The notes under the pieces are model-generated. The model saw only the letters and a program-made list of their open reading frames with translations, ran no database searches and was not told where the DNA came from. A stretch of 14,211 bases of DNA from GCA-2699445 sp032127075 (GTDB lineage: Bacteria > Actinomycetota > Actinomycetes > S36-B12 > GCA-2699445), in the NCBI GenBank assembly GCA_032127075.1, contig JAQAZZ010000032.1:1-14211 (forward strand), read 5' to 3'. The position numbers and the translations under genes are program-made. Below, in pieces: positions 13,301-14,211 of this stretch. Every line of letters begins with the position of its first letter. Within the stretch, counting starts at the first letter, position 1.

Positions 13301-14211
13301 ACCTTCTTCGCGCGCCCGGGACAGCAGTACCGGCTCAGCGAGTCGGGGCCGGGCGGCTACGACCTACGCAACATCCGCTGCGTCATCGACGCAGTCGGAT
13401 CCGCGAACGACCGAACTGTGGACGGACCCGACCTCACCCTGGACGCCGGCGATTCCGCGGTGTGCACGTTCGCCAGCGACGACGTGCAACCGCCGAGCAT
13501 CGCCCTGACCAAGACCACGACCCTGGCGTCAGTCGGCGGCGCCGGGCAGGACGTGCCCTACACGCTGACCGCCACCAACACCGGCAGCACCAGTCTGAAC
13601 AGCGCCAGAATCTCCGACCCGCTGCTCGGCGGACCCCTCACCGCCTGCACCCCAGCCGCACCGGCCAACCTGGCCCCCGGCGACACCCTGACCTGCACCG
13701 GCAGCTACACCGCCACCCAGGCCGACATCGACAGCGGCAAGATCACCAACACCGCCACCGCCACCGCCACCGCCCCGGACGGCAGCGACGTCACCGATAC
13801 CGCCACCGCCAACGTCCCCGCCCCACAGGAACCCGACTTCGCCCTGACCAAGACCGCCGACCGCACCGAAGTCACCGCCGCCGGGCAGACCATCGGCTAC
13901 ACCCTGACCGCCACAAACACCGGCAACGTGACCCTGACCGACGCCAGCATCTCCGACACCCTGCTGGCCCAGCTGCAATGCACCCCCGCCGCCCCGGCCA
14001 ACCTGGCCCCCGGCGACACCCTCACCTGCACCGGCGACTACACCACCACCCAGGCCGACGTCGACGCCGGCGGCGTGTCCAACACCGCCACCGCCACCGC
14101 CACACCCCCCACCGGCCCCGACGTCACCACCACCGCCAACGCCACCGTCCCCGCCACACAGACCTCGTCGCTCACGCTCGTCAAGGAGGCGACTCCTCGC
14201 CGGATCAACGT
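10370..14211 (+). CDS. Large multidomain surface protein: FN3-like, prealbumin-like, VWA and DUF11-type repeats (3' end outside window)
   Basis: One uninterrupted frame of at least 1280 codons. Order: signal peptide or membrane anchor (about 10-35); acidic linker; FN3-like domain (about 59-141); Ser/Pro linker (145-165); prealbumin-like (CnaB/SpaA type) domain (about 200-310); VWA domain (about 360-550) with a complete MIDAS, DLSGS at 365-369, T441 and D465; several further prealbumin-like domains (about 555-1040) with the Lys strands LTLGK and LTLLK and the LSES Glu motifs typical of isopeptide-forming folds; then DUF11/DUF7507-type repeats from about 1043. The VWA and repeat stalk indicate an adhesin or pilus-tip-like protein on the cell surface. 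A sorting signal such as LPXTG would be expected downstream and cannot be checked. The ATG at 10370 has AAGGGA about 10 nt upstream. It is divergent from the CAP gene and shares a regulatory region with it. Confidence 0.92.
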   Translation, partial: MLHPSHSLRAWVSLVVVLALLVGSGVAYALVVPAAAEETRGPESDPQAGAESADAEPKTVKVRRMKVKPRKDGFTVKWRHFGHKGNYEVQVREKDGSWRSLPTTAKEVRGEKASKRFDVKARFKGFEKGKRYKIRVVSYAAASAEEPASESSPASPTPSGSPSGEAPMARADGLDPVPADDPAADQPIASNVIAFSVPPASGNNAVIAVKVGGERPSRASVGPLQGVELQLYDGRNYPTTPVVGGWAKCTSDADGDCSFVVPNTSRGQANRDRRFWIVRTASPNGYYSPSPDRLVTGPSRRLAPSPYEFRTGSELRAGTTYTSTRDFMLGTGNGIRTASGGIWQVARENPALPQKCGLNVALVLDLSGSVGSALPQLKSAANTFTDSLVGTPSQVGLFTFAATAPANNGNNRNRPLTSVSTQDGANQVKGWVNGLTSSGATNWDRGLYQVAESTADYDVAVVITDGNPTVYGNQEGPGSFTRFREVEEGVFSANSIKAEGTRVIAFGVGAGLGGNPDNLKAISGPQADSDYYQTRDFGQVGDLLRNLALGECEGSVSVLKWEAPPSSNPDSIAGAVPAGGWTFDAATSAIGVGVSPSSDETDPATGAVNFDLSFPRGTPSAPVTITETAQQGFTLIQRNGVNAECRRLDNGRSVSVTNSGRLGFTVDANAAYGVTCNVYNRAPNPEASVTVAKEWVVNEVLADGTVKDTSTYPDGEQPDDLIAGLSVDGTNEQFGETLTGFQEADTVSLTETLDIRLRQCEVVSSRVTDDNGLPIDQPIDDTTAYQATLQAGDNTYTIRNTVNCETRLTLGKSVVNGDAQPDEWTLTATGGAGALTGPVGIAGVDADVTPGARYLLSESDGDPAYAQFTNPDATIPSGATGSWDCREIDKDANGNVVTVPGFADGLNGAVRVPIGTWVSCTASNETAELTLLKTVQNDDGGTAAPDDWQLTATPTGNPPAGLNAETVTGSDQQSPANTFFARPGQQYRLSESGPGGYDLRNIRCVIDAVGSANDRTVDGPDLTLDAGDSAVCTFASDDVQPPSIALTKTTTLASVGGAGQDVPYTLTATNTGSTSLNSARISDPLLGGPLTACTPAAPANLAPGDTLTCTGSYTATQADIDSGKITNTATATATAPDGSDVTDTATANVPAPQEPDFALTKTADRTEVTAAGQTIGYTLTATNTGNVTLTDASISDTLLAQLQCTPAAPANLAPGDTLTCTGDYTTTQADVDAGGVSNTATATATPPTGPDVTTTANATVPATQTSSLTLVKEATPRRIN
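13496..14167 (+). repeat. Two tandem ~335-bp DUF11-type coding repeats, third copy begins at the window edge
   Basis: Copy 1 is 13496-13834 (113 aa), copy 2 is 13835-14167 (111 aa), and a third starts at 14168 (SLTLVKE). Shared landmarks are ALTKT, YTLTATNTG, CTPAAPANLAPGDTLTCTG, TQAD and NTATATAT. The second halves are nearly identical at DNA level, whereas the third copy begins with different codons. Each copy contains a run of ACCGCC hexamers (four at 13751-13774, three at 14084-14101) encoding Thr-Ala. Confidence 0.9.

Noticed and set aside
13529..13978. Glycine-rich minus-strand open frame resembling PE_PGRS-type sequence
   Set aside because: It is the complement of Thr/Ala codon runs (ACC GCC) in the DUF11-type repeats; the glycine richness is a by-product.
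13496..14167. Repeats as a possible CRISPR or mobile element
   Set aside because: The repeats are in frame, about 111-113 codons long and match a known stalk-domain type; no spacer structure or transposase is present.

Overview
High-GC window with strong G/C preference at third codon positions, typical of an Actinobacterium. Three things support this. The order Nif3-like protein then zinc-ribbon coiled-coil protein is the one known from Mycobacterium and relatives. The DUF2786/TIGR04338 pair is an actinobacterial combination. Several starts have a TANNNT-like hexamer 6-7 nt upstream and no Shine-Dalgarno, as in leaderless actinobacterial mRNAs. I cannot place the genus.

Layout. 1-57 is the 3' end of a + strand gene. 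103-429 (-) is an RNase P RNA (rnpB) with a good 5' part and core that stops after helix P18, so the 3' catalytic segment is missing. 506-1939 (-) is an RNB-domain exoribonuclease, directly upstream of rnpB in the same direction. 2032-2949 (+) is an exported protein resembling PstS-type substrate-binding proteins. 3089-4979 (-) holds the overlapping Nif3 / zinc-ribbon pair. Divergent from it, 5053-6356 (+) holds a DUF2786 protein overlapping by 4 bp a HExxH metallohydrolase (TIGR04338 type). Then come a DUF4349 lipoprotein (6467-7414, +) and a YcaQ/AlkX-like winged-helix DNA glycosylase (7432-8643, +).

The right half is mostly about the cell surface. A secreted staphylococcal-nuclease-like protein (8540-9175, -) overlaps the glycosylase gene tail to tail. 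Upstream of it lies an exported CAP-domain protein (9292-10158, -). Divergent from that, a very large surface protein (10370 to the window edge, +) combines an FN3-like domain, a prealbumin-like (CnaB/SpaA) domain, a VWA domain with complete MIDAS, more prealbumin-like domains and DUF11-type repeats; its C-terminus lies outside. The divergent CAP/adhesin intergenic region carries a perfect 7-12-7 inverted repeat that looks like an operator.

Most genes belong to known families. The points most worth a second look are the truncated rnpB, the uncharacterised DUF2786-metallohydrolase pair, the adhesin with its near-identical slippage-prone repeats and candidate operator, and the 104-bp tail overlap of nuclease and glycosylase. 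No CRISPR array, insertion sequence, tRNA or rRNA was seen.
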